Below are positions 31,738 through 43,200 of a DNA stretch of 64,000 bases, one piece after another; the stretch's first letter is position 1; each line of letters opens with the position of its first letter. The notes below the pieces were generated by a model. The model saw only the letters and a list, made by a program, of their open reading frames with translations. It made no database searches and was not told where the DNA came from. The position numbers and the translations under genes were made by a program. Location of the stretch: contig NW_002060947.1 of the NCBI RefSeq assembly GCF_000150275.1, forward strand, positions 1,202,715 to 1,266,714, read 5' to 3'. The stretch comes from Trichoplax adhaerens. Its lineage: Eukaryota; Placozoa; Uniplacotomia; Trichoplacea; Trichoplacidae.

Positions 31738-32157
31738 TTTAACTCTTTTAGATTTTAATAGCGTCCATTTCTTATAGCAAGAATTTATAGCAAAGTCGAC
31801 TAACATCGGTTATTTTGCATTGGCAGAATAATTTTGAAAAACTAATATAGTAATCGAATCGGCAAGCTCCTGGTGCCGTATTGAATTGCTTAAATTGTGC
31901 TTCCTCATTACTATTGCCTTTACTTCATGTTAGCTTAAATAAAATCCGTTTTTTTATTTTCAAGTTGTAATCCTAATTTCCATTGATATAACAAAACGAC
32001 TTTCTACATCATCAAACTAAACGTCCGCTATTTACATTGGTAGTGCTTTTATTATTAATTATTAAACTTAAGCAATAAAAATATTCCTTCAATGTAATAT
32101 TTTTACACATCGTTTATACGTGTATATCATTTCGTAGTAATCAGGATTCACTACTTA
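31738..32157. other. shared 3' region of SDR-C and WDCP with facing poly(A) signals
   Basis: A 420-bp gap between two stop codons on opposite strands. AATAAA on the plus strand is at 31938-31943. On the minus strand AATAAA occurs at 32048-32053 and again at 31953-31958. If the distal signals are used the transcripts abut or overlap. No other gene is seen. Confidence 0.6.
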
Positions 32158-35100
32158 TTAGTGCTCCATGAATCCAGTAATAGTAATTGCACTATTAGAT
32201 GAATATTTTATAGGTATGTAGCCATCAGGCGTAGGTGAAACAATGCACCATTTATTGCCAATTAAGATCTCCATGTTAGTGATACCAAAAGCTTTCTCTA
32301 CAACTGCCACATTCAACATGCCATCATTGAGTAAAAAATTCTTGCTCACGTCATTCCCATTCGTCTGGAGTGTTACTTGTATCACTAGCAAACACATGCA
32401 TAATCAAGTATTAAAATCAAAAGGATAACAAGTCCATCTGTTGAAGAGTAAATAAATGTTAGTTACCTGACGCATTCAATTCTACTTTGTTAGGCTTTTC
32501 TGTTATAAACTTACTAGCAAATTAAATATTTTAAACAGGTCTTTAGAGGATATTAATTACGATATAAAGAACCAGTTGCAGATGTATGACTGCATGCAAA
32601 TACTATTTACCTCAGATGAATAACTTCTTCGGCTATACGAGAAACTTCGCCAGCCTATTTTAAATATATCAATAACCTTACTGTGTACCACAAAATGTTA
32701 ACAAATATATTTATTCATATACGTAAACATTAATTTAATTAATTGTACAGCAAGGATAACAACTATATATGGTGTGCTCATAGTAATATGTACAGATCAA
32801 CATTGTCATACCTGAGTCTGAATCAAGCATTCTAGTTTATTCATACATTCAAACAGTTTATCTGAAGACAGCGGAACGATTACATTGAGAAGAGTACTAA
32901 ATATATTTGCAATATGGTAAATGCTAGTTAGGATTTCATATTTACCAATATTGGCTGGTATTTCGCTTGGATTGTTATAGTCTAATTCCGTGTTGGAGGG
33001 TTTGGAGACGAAATTCATAAGATTGGCGTTTTGCAAATTGTCTGTTATCAACGTATCTATGGCTGGATTTCTAATAACGGGAAAAATACTGTCTTCGAAG
33101 CTATTACCACTATCGACGATCAACCTCCTCAGCAAATCTTCCTTCATACTGCGCCTCACTTCCACGTCTACCTCATTAATGAATACAAATAATTTGCTAT
33201 CAGCACAGTGCAATTTAAAGAACAGAATGTATACCCATAGGGAGGCTATACTATAGCTATACCAAGCAGTCAATATGATGACTTACCATTATTTAACTGT
33301 ACAGTCTTTAACTTGAGATCATACTTTACAATCGTTTTCAACGACATAAAATCGGTTAGGAAATCCTTTTCTAATTGTCCAATTAATAATAAACCGATAT
33401 TCTCCCTTATAAAACAAATTCCTTTCGCTCTTGAATCACTTAGAAGTTCCTTAGATCAAACCAAATGCCGTATTTATAAAATATTGCAAACTTCAAATAA
33501 ATTTCACCTTAGCTAGTACAGTACTGTATACACAAACGAAACTATGAACATTACCATAGTGCTACGCTTAGCAATGGCATAGGAATTGTTTTCTTTTACT
33601 ATGGCAAAAATGTGCAGCAAGTTGGTGGAATTACTGGACAGAATGATCGATTTAGAAGTGTCCTATAAATAAGAAATTTGTCGAAATTACGTGTTTTTAA
33701 TTCCATATATTGACTACACATTTTGTTGTGTAACTGAATATAAGTTGATATACCTACATTATAATCGAGTATATCAGGGGTAATAAATCCCAAAACATCG
33801 ATACTGCTAATTTGATCGCATGAATCGCCATGAATTGATAATAGCGATATCTGAGCACACGCTTTCTTAGGAAGGCCATCCTAATATTTCAATAGAATCA
33901 TACTGTTTACACTAGAATTAACTTTTACCAACTGTAAGGTGAACAGGTAACAAAACGAATGCAAGTGATGTCTAGCATCAAGTACTAGCCTGTTGTTTTC
34001 GTTTCAAGAATAATAATGGATTAGCTTGACTATTGTTACCAACAGAACGCAAATGGGTTAAGTCGATCATGTCAGATTGCGAATTATTTTCTTCCCGTAA
34101 AGTAGAAGAACTTGAACATGCCATCTCTTCATCGAAATAATCCGATTGGGACAACATGCATAATTTCTCCAATGGTAATTCAGCAGATACAATGAAATGA
34201 TGATCATCAATTACAGGTAAGATACATCGAATATTGCCACTGAGACTGAAAAATGCAACATAAACAATTGATAGTCAATAAAGGCAAAGTCATAAAAGGT
34301 CCAAAAATTACTAATATTTGTATTAAAGTATCATAAAGCCTGCAAGTTTCATCTTACTTTTCGAGTTTTCTTGTTTCTTTTATATATTCTTTCATAGCAT
34401 GATTGGGTGAATTAGACCAACGGAATAATACTAGCGTATCGCCGATTGCACAAATTAAAGCCAGTCCACTAGCCAGCCATGTAATTTTAGAAAGCGAGCT
34501 GTTGTGGAAGGAATTTAAAGCAGTTGATTTACAATTCGCAATAACGTAACTTTTCCTTGATTATTATTGTTAATATTTTTCTGAGTTCCATTTAATTTAA
34601 TATAGTGACCTTACTTGATTTTATTTGGTAGATTAATATGGCACTCTAATTTACAAGAATGATCGGCAAGCGAATAGTTATATAAGTCAACCATCTTAGA
34701 TGAAACAAACGTAATAATAGGCAAGCTAGGATGCCAAAAGCAACCTTGAACAACGACAGAAACTAAATTAGTAACCATCTTAAGCTAAACGGTTTGTAAT
34801 ACTGATTTAGCTGCAACATTGTAATACAAGAAATACCTTTGATACTGACAGAGGTACCATTACAGATATCAGTGGTTAAAACGTGTATTAATTTTTCCAC
34901 TCTTGCGTTGTCACTAATACAAGGTAAAAAATATGACAATAAAAAAATAGCTTGGTGTAACATAGATAGATACCTTGAGATCAAAGTGTCCCAATAATAA
35001 TTTATTCATCGATTAAGCGTATAAAAATAAGTCTAACCTTTCACTGAATTGGAAGATGGATATTTTACTTTCGTGAGTCACGGCTAATATACCATCCGGA

Positions 35101-36156
35101 TGTCTACTCCACGCTATACTTGAGACATCTCTTAATAAAATATGATTCGATATTTTTAGATACGAGTATACTTAATAACATGACGCCTATTGACCATTAT
35201 AATAGCTAAGTGGGGCATTCATGGCGCGAGTTGTGATTACAAGATTCTACGGTAGATGATGAGACTACGAACTGATCGGTATTTTTAATAAAGCGCAGAA
35301 GTTATGCATGCATGCATACCTGAAGTGTCCCAGATTAACAGCAGCAGTACGATCACCTTGTAGCTGATGATTCTGAAGACGAATTTGCATATGCCAAAGG
35401 CATTCACCATCAAACCAGACTATGCCGCATCGATTGCTATAAGCTATCATGGTAATTATAATTGGTAAAATATACATTTGCATGCTAAGTTAATCTTTGT
35501 AAATGAGTGAAATACTGTATTTCATAGGCACAATAATCTTAACACACATTATATCAAATAATAAAACACATCCAATATTCTATCCTTGTACAATCATTTC
35601 TATACGCCATGATAGTTTAAGATCAATTCTCAGTCATTTGATGTTTGTAAATATAAATTACTGTATTGTAAGGGCTGATTATATTAATGCTTACAGTGCA
35701 TTTGCAATTTTGATTACCGTTTGAATACGTTCTAAGTAGCAATTATAATTACATATATTGCAAAATCTCTGTACCAATATAGCAGCTTTATGCTAAACTA
35801 GATACCATAATATAGAAAGTTTGTCATGTCTTTACTCAATACGCAGGTAGCTACTGTCTATAACAGCGTTAAGAAGCTGTGTTACAAGCAATATTACTTT
35901 GATTTCAATGACTACAAGCAGTCCTTTCACCAAACCAATTTCTTACTATAGCTACTGTTACGATTCTACTAGTAGGTAAACCTGCACAGTGCACAATCAT
36001 CATCATTTGCAGAACCGTACAGAATTTGCAGAATATGTGAGATTCGTGTATTGGAAACATTTGGATCTCACCTTGTCTTAGGTAATTGACATTGACACGA
36101 CGGAGCTGAGCTTGGCCTAAATCGATGCAATTGTCCATTGAATCCATGGTAATCAT
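32158..36156 (-). CDS. WDCP: WD repeat and coiled-coil-containing protein (WDCP/C2orf44 family)
   Basis: Protein with an N-terminal beta-propeller-like half and a C-terminal coiled coil; its cellular role is poorly defined. Exons in transcript order: 36072-36156, 35320-35443, 35038-35130, 34837-34913, 34615-34744, 34358-34498, 33990-34245, 33758-33880, 33600-33662, 33287-33449, 32812-33245, 32611-32654, 32467-32513, 32158-32384. The sum is 2007 nt, or 668 residues (human 721). Recognition rests on LRQAYSNRCGIVWFDG near the N-terminus, GCFWHPSLPIITFV, DMIDLTHL, RAKGICFIREN, a coiled-coil stretch (ILTSIYHIANIFSTLLN), and a C-terminal module with LLNDG, AFGITNMEIL and PDGYIPI. The exon 7-8 junction is awkward: in phase it needs a GC donor (CAG then GCTAGT), while the nearby GT donor at 33985 would need a weaker acceptor at 33862 and give 663 residues. 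Three in-frame ATGs lie within the first ten codons; the outermost is used here. Confidence 0.9.
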
Positions 36157-37627
36157 GGAAGTTTATTGATAGGGTAGATTTCCAGCTAGTTTTACAATCT
36201 GTTACGCGAGCAATTTACAGATAGAGAGTCAAGTTGATGGCATTAATTTTCAACGCGGCCCTTGGGCACTCTTGATATTAATCTAGTTGACAGTGTAGAA
36301 TCACCTTTGATAGGTAGTACTGTAGCTCTTGAAACGATAGAAGGCATTAGTCTATTCTCCTCTATCTACTGCACAACCTTCAAGTTGTCCATAGCAGCTG
36401 TGCAGATATGTTGATGGACGAGCTGATTCCTCTCCAGGTCAACAAAGATTGAGTTGATTGCAATGGCCTTATCCTGCTGCAGCAGTCTATAGCGCTGTTA
36501 TGAAGTAGCAGTTGGTAGGCGAATAGGATTGTATAAACTATCAAGCCAACAAGACAACTTACTATGGCAATTAGTCCTATTTCAGTAGTTGTACAGTGTC
36601 CACTATCGATGAACTCCTTGTCAGAAATGCAGCCTGGTGACTAGGCCTATGGAAACTTTTTCCAGCCTTTTCACAAACTAAATTCTTGGATGGATATCGT
36701 ATCGTAAAGAAACTACAGCTAATTCTATCCTGATGTAATAGTAACTATATTAAAGAAGCAGTGACTTTATATTTTGGGGCCATATGCAAAACTTGACGCC
36801 CTTAAGAAATGCAGCCTGGTGAGTGAGTGGTGACTAGGCTATGCAAACTTTTTCCAGCCGATTTACAAACTAAATTCTTGGATAGATATCGTATCGTAAA
36901 GGAATTGCAGCTAATTCTATCCTGATGTAATAGTAACTATATTGAAGAAGCAGTAACTTTATATTTGACCCCCTTAAGAAATGCAGCCTGGTGAGTGAGT
37001 GATGACTAGGCTATGCAAACTTTTTCCAGCCTATTTACAAACTAAATTCTTGGATAGATATCGTATCGTAAAGGAATTGCAGCTAATTCTATCCTGTTGT
37101 ACTGGTAACTATATTGAAGAAGCAGTAACTTCATATTTTGGGGCCATATGCAAAACTGGATCCATTAGCTGCATACTAATAGTATACCTACTCAAACATG
37201 ACTAATTTGATATACCATCGGTAGGCAAAACATGATGTTGTCAATCCTTGCAGCATTAGACTTGTGATGATGCAATTGCTTGGCTGGTGCACGACGGCTT
37301 CCATCCGTAACGTAAACAGCAGCTGCAGACTGTAGCCAGACGACTGATTGCAGTCAGACATAGAGTACAAGTAGGCGCAGAGGCCTTGTTGAACAGCTTG
37401 AAACTAGATTGGAAAGAATTTCTTGAAAACAACTCCATCATTAAAGCTTTATTTGGCCCTATTTGAACTCGATTATTCTATCATTAGGTATCTGATTAGA
37501 ATTCTATCGTCAGTGCCGATGTTGAAGAGTTATTATCATGTATTGCTGTGCTTGTGAAAGGACTAAAAATGCCAATTTCTAATTACGTCTTGTTGAAATT
37601 TGGGGAGTAGGATTGCCTTGAAGAAAA
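36157..37627. other. divergent intergenic region between WDCP and FAM162
   Basis: 1.5 kb shared 5' flank. It contains a three-copy tandem array (36623-37160) and a GC-richer patch at about 37240-37470, where several overlapping short frames exist but none is supported as a gene. No promoter element was identified with confidence. Confidence 0.55.
36623..37160. repeat. three-copy tandem repeat, unit about 172-182 bp
   Basis: Units start at 36623, 36805 and 36977 with AGAAATGCAGCCTGGTGA. Each continues through CTTTTTCCAGC, CAAACTAAATTCTTGGAT, GATATCGTATCGTAAAG and AGCTAATTCTATCCTG. Copies 2 and 3 are closer to each other than to copy 1. A 12-bp segment (GGGGCCATATGC) at the unit end is missing from copy 2. 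The array sits in the divergent promoter region of WDCP and FAM162. Confidence 0.9.
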
Positions 37628-39452
37628 ATGATGAGAATCCGTTGCGGTCCATCTGGTCAAAGATTGAATTTGGCCAGATTATGCTTTCGAATGTATTGCC
37701 AAGGAAAACCAGCTATTGATACTAGTCAAGTCACACAATCGGCTGCCAGTGTTGCAGGTAAGTTTAGCATTCGATGATTATTTTGGGGGCGAAATATCAA
37801 TAACAAATACCGTCATCACACGGAAAACACCGTATAACAGAGTGCTGCATAACAACAAAATGGACGAGTGTTAATCCGCCTGATTCACTACCATAGAATA
37901 AGGACTAAGAAGAAAAATTAAAAGAATTTTCGATAGTCCCTGCATAGAAAAAGCCATTCTGCAAGACATAATCAGTTTAGAAAATGGATAAAAAGGCCAT
38001 TCGGACTCAATACTGTACAGTACAGTACAGCCATGACGATAGTCTACTATGGCACTGAAAATGAGCACTTAGGATAAACATATGATTAGTTTACCAGCAC
38101 GCATACGCGTAGGCTAGCTCCTAAGCGTCTATATCATAACGTAGGCGCGATTAAGATTCCGTTAGCTTACCAGCAAATATCTGTTACTGTATATTCGTCT
38201 ATATAAGTTCACGTCGATGCTGAACTTGCAAAATGTTATACTTGTACTGTAATACGAAGAAAGGAGGATTTTACGCTGAAGTCTACTTTGTCGTGGCTAA
38301 CCTTATTCAGATAGAAATCTTGCTTAATCGAGATATTGAAACAGTTCTGCAGGCAAAATACAACCGATAGAAGTTGTTACCAATTTCTTATGTTTTATCC
38401 ACCTTCAAATAGATTACATCTACGAATCAAATTATTTTATCCCATACAGGATGTACAGATAAATGAATCATTCATTCCAAGTTGAATTAACATTAATGAC
38501 ATCAATCATGATTTATATAGCCTACGAAACTTTTAATGATCGATGTATTCAACCGATTTGATACAAATTATTAGCCGGTGTCAAGTACTCTTGATACCTC
38601 TAACATGCTCCGGTATTGGAACAAATTAATCCTTGAAATGTTCTATGACTGACAGACGTATTTTCAACTTCATTCGGCCTGCTATGAACAGTTTATACTA
38701 TCTAAAATCACTCACTACGTTATTTGCCCAGACCCAATAAAATGTGCAATACTTGATCAGCGTTTCCAACACGAATACATGATACAGAGTAATAACGGCT
38801 CAATTTTATAGTATGCTATCACCTTAAAAAATAGAGCACTCTAAATTTAGAATCCAACGTTCCTTATTGCACAATTTTTGAATACAGTGTCTTAAAACGT
38901 AACAGTTGGGAAAGTCTTGCAGTTACCTTACCCCCAAGAATTACATGCTAACCAAATGCTAACATTGACATACAGTATTGTTGTCATCTTCCTAGGCAAT
39001 GTTGAATCTGTCAAGATACCTTTAAGAACCCTAACTAAAATGGATCGTTTTGCATTGATTGTTACAAGAACAATGAAGGCGCATGAAATACCCCTTGAAG
39101 CTAGGTAAGTTGCAAGTTATATAATATTGTGTTATACGGTAAGACGTTTTTAGTTTACCGTGTGCAAAAGCCCTATTGGATAGTTGTATATAGAGGAGGT
39201 AAAATATCTAATGTGGGTATGTTAACGTTTCTTGTTTAAAATAGCAAAGCTGTCGTAGAAAAAGCACAGGACAAAAGAAGAATCTTAATGAATGTTGGCT
39301 TGTTCGTATTTACTATCGTTGGTTCTATAATTGCTATCATTAGCGGTAAAAGATTGAGAAATTCTAAAAGTGGTGGCTATACGTTACAAGACCGAAATAA
39401 AGAAAGATACGAGAGAGTGAGACAAAGGGAGGCCAAAGCTAAAGAGCAATAA
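37628..39452 (+). CDS. FAM162: FAM162 family (UPF0389) mitochondrial membrane protein
   Basis: Small single-pass protein; the vertebrate member FAM162A (HGTD-P) is hypoxia/HIF-1-induced and acts at mitochondria in cell-death signalling. Exons: 37628-37757, 38996-39104, 39245-39452. The sum is 447 nt, or 148 residues (human FAM162A 154), with consistent phases. The N-terminus MMRIRCGPSGQRLNLARLCF is arginine-rich without acids, as in mitochondrial presequences. The core matches the family: KIPLRTLTKMDRFALIV, then HEIPLEARSKAVVEKAQDKR (human DEIPETVSLEMLDAAKNKMR). It then has one transmembrane segment (residues about 94-114, VGLFVFTIVGSIIAIISG) and a basic tail. The start is the first of two adjacent ATGs. 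Intron 1 is 1.24 kb. AATAAA lies at 39755-39760. Whether it corresponds to A or B cannot be said. Confidence 0.9.
38008..38033. repeat. short ACAGT microsatellite in FAM162 intron 1
   Basis: ATACTGTACAGTACAGTACA is a short pentamer run with an internal palindrome. It is the same motif that forms the large clusters near RECQL5 and importin alpha. Confidence 0.6.
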
Positions 39453-40232
39453 ACTTTAACCACTTTTCTTTACATTGCGGAGTTGCTCATTAGATTGTCG
39501 AGTTTCACTGCATGTAGACATTTTCGACAAAGTCGATAAAGCATAGTAAGAAGCCCGAGTAACAGCTATGTGCTTCTGTATTACAAGTCTTCTCTATTAT
39601 TTTATTTGTATCTTAAAAGATCGCAGCTTTTAAGTATACCTTAGATTTCTATTGTCCGGAAAAAAGTCTGATACGTCGTAATATCTTCTATATAATGAAT
39701 TTGTATCTTAAAAAATCATAGTTTTTAAATATCCTTATATTTCTATGGTCCGGAAATAAATAATGTTATACGCAGTAATATCTTCTACAGAATGGTATAT
39801 GTTGCCTAGTATCATCTCAAACATATTACGAAAAGACAGTAGAGCCCTATCGATAATCCAATATAAATATTACTCGCCCCGAAATCTCATGCCTGAAAGA
39901 ATTTGATAGCAATACTTATATCCCAATTTATTTTATTATAACGAGTAGTCGATCACCAGGTCAAGAATTAAACACTACTCGTAATGTTAGATAAGATAAC
40001 TGACTGATATAATGTGTATAAGCAGCTATAACTTAGTTTGATACATTTTTAGCAATTTTTTAAACAATTACGTACTTGCTAAAATCAAGTACTGTGGGCA
40101 ATAGTTCAAATTGTAGATTCGATAGATCAGATTTCAACAGTATGTATAATATTTCATTTGAAAAGCACTTTTACTGCCGTTGCAGTAAAGCAATTATTTC
40201 AAGTAGAACATATAATTAATCAATTAAATCAT
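39453..40232. other. convergent 3' intergenic region of FAM162 and RECQL5
   Basis: 780 bp between two facing stop codons. It contains two diverged copies of a short block (TTTGTATCTTAAAARATC... around 39606 and 39701, about 95 bp apart) and AATAAA at 39755-39760. No gene was seen. Confidence 0.55.
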
Positions 40233-43200
40233 TCAACTTTTAGACTTCTTAGGAATGACATCCGCCAACTTTTCGTCAATATTCTCCAATTGAGTAATAC
40301 TATATTTACCGAAAAATTTTCGCACAATACCACGTAGGGCTTCATCAACTAAAATCGACGCACAAGCAATTTATTACTTAATATCTACGCAATGCCATCT
40401 GACACTCAATCGTGTTTAAATATAACATAGTAATGTATCATACTACGTAAAAGTGACCGAGATATGAACTTACAATTTGTATTTCTAGGAATAATGTCAT
40501 TGATAAGTAAGGCATGTGTCATTTGTCGAGCAAATACTTTGAACAAGTCCTAAAAAAAATCATCCTCAAGTTACTTCAGTCATAGCAGCAATTTTTAAAT
40601 GTCCAACAGTGCAACAATTTCGTACCTTACTAGATATTCTGCCACTTCTATAGTAGGGCGTTAATAACTTTACTACTGTTTTTGCAACTTGCTGTCGAGC
40701 AGCCTTGTCACATTCTTTTCGACATTCCATTTCACGTATTACTCGTACATTTTGCTGAGACTCATCAAGCAATGAAGTCTGGGCTATTAAATCTGACTTG
40801 ATAGATGAGGCTTCGTCCGTTGCTATTCTTTCATTAACCTCTTTCTTATCTTCTGCCTCTTCGTCAGCACTCTCAGGTTCCTGTTTTATAACTGCTATAG
40901 ATACTAATCGATCGTCAGTGACATTTTGGTTAAGAGAAGCTGTATATTGAAATTCAGTTGAGGTTTGCATAGTAGCGCTAGAAACTGAAGCTTGCCTAGA
41001 AAATTATATAAGATACAGTAATTATAGCAATGCCACACTTAAATATTTCGATAGACCAAAAAATTGGGGAATTGAAACCCATACACATCGATTTCTGGTT
41101 TAATCATCTTCATTTCGCTACTTTCCGCAACTATCTCATCATGCTGTGTCAAATTAGATAACAGCAACTTAATATCGTTTAATGATTTAAACTGTACATA
41201 TTTATTATAGAACTTATAAATACTAAAATTTTAAACATTCGTACACTGCAATTGATATTAGGCTTAACTCCAATTGATAAATCGCTTCCTACGCTACCAT
41301 TCACTGTTGTTAGTTCGTTTTTCGTACGGTTTGAATCCTGCAACAATAAATCTCCACTATTAATGGAATACAGTCTAATTACGAAGTTTAAACGACTATC
41401 ATACTCCATATTCAATAAGTGAGACGTACAATTTCACTATAAGTATTCCCTGCCAAGGTGGCCGAACTAATATTTTGAACCTGAAACGATGACAGCATAA
41501 AGCTCTGAAATTACCATCTTTAGATTGACAGGTAATCAATGTCAACATGTTGTAAAGCCTGAGCTCTGTAGAATACTAGCGAATATTCCTTACCAATTTC
41601 CTAATCTTAACACGATATATGTTGCCCAACCGATTACTGCTGAAGATTTCATACTCTAACTTAATAGCCTCTTCACTATTAGAATCATAAATATAATACA
41701 ATTTATTGCACGATCCGCACTGATAAAGTACTACCGGCTGCATATTATTAACTGTCAAGGCCACTTCTACACTCAAAAGTAATGCACCTTGCTTGTTTAT
41801 TGCTTCCACATTTGGTAAAATTGGCTTTTAAGGTATCTTCAATTGATTTTAAACAGTGCTCCCTAACCTACGATCGCATTTACGTAAAGTTAAAGTAGTG
41901 ATCATTCATAATGGATTGCATAATGTAAGCTTCTACAACAGAACTTGGGCTACCTTTACTGGAAGAGAACGAATTCTACTTGTGCCACTAGCATCTATCA
42001 ATCTACAGTCTTAAGATGTCAGAATGTAATAAAAATTACGGTTGATTAGATTGCTGTACTGTATACATTATGTAATACACATTGCACCTAATATGGATTT
42101 GAAAATGCATATCATTATCGACGTACCGGGCTGAATGGTATCACAAAGAGGCTTATTTCGTTGTGTTCCCTTATAAGCCAAGAGAATAATTAATCAACAA
42201 CATTAAAAATCACGAAAGTATCTAACGACTTTACTACAAAGTCTGTTTACCTTTCGCCTTTTATCAAATTCTGTCTTGATAAAGGATGCTATATTATCAT
42301 CTTGAGTGGATTGCTTATAACCCTCACTATCAATTTCACCATAGCGAAATCTATTCGAATGTTATTCAAAACGGTCAATCAAATCGAATGAGTTATCTAT
42401 GGTATTAACAAACAGCATTTGAAACCTTTTTTCTGAATATTCCTTATCTAAGTCCTCATCAAAAATTTCTCCATTGATTTGAAGAAGGCGTCGCAATCTT
42501 TTAGAATTCTTTCTCTTCGGTAGGCTAGATAAATCGAATAGACTGCAGTTCTCTTTTACCTCCTTAGGCTTTTTACAATAATCACACGAACTAACACACT
42601 TTAAAAAAGCAAGTTAGACAAGAATCGCATCATACAGTACATTGGCGGTCAAGTAACGGATTGAAGAAAATCTTAATCAAATTAGCAACCCAAAAAGGAA
42701 ATTTTTTGTAACACTTACCGAAGGATCGGTCTCATTAAAATATCTTGCTATTACCGCATGTCTACATCTACAGATAACAACATAGCATCGCAAACCTGTT
42801 ATTTCATGTATGGAGACGAGCATTTTAGGTTTTTTGCAGCCTTTCATAAGCATTTTACGAGCAATAAATTCTTACACAAAAATGAACATCTACCTTGCTT
42901 CTTGACAATAATTGACAAGGTAATCGAAGCTTTTTTGGCTAGATTGCTCACGATTCTTAATAAAACGATATTTCAATTATGTATATTAAACAGTTGTTGT
43001 ACTTTTATTAGCCTGCAGCTAAATCTCCAAGTCGGAGATTACGTATGGCATGTAATTACCAAACTCTGACGTTTTACTTCTTTCTTCAGTAAATATTGAA
43101 CAACATTTCTTTCTTCTCGGGAATAATATAAACGACAAAATGCTAACTTGCCATCACGTCCAGCACGTCCAGATTCTTGATAGTAAGACTCCATTGACTT

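Noticed and set aside
36141-36154. Second X-box-like site (AATCCATGGTAATC) at the WDCP start
   Set aside because: Only the right half matches the X-box; the left half lacks GTTNCC, and the site overlaps the start codons, where the ATG context explains CCATGG.
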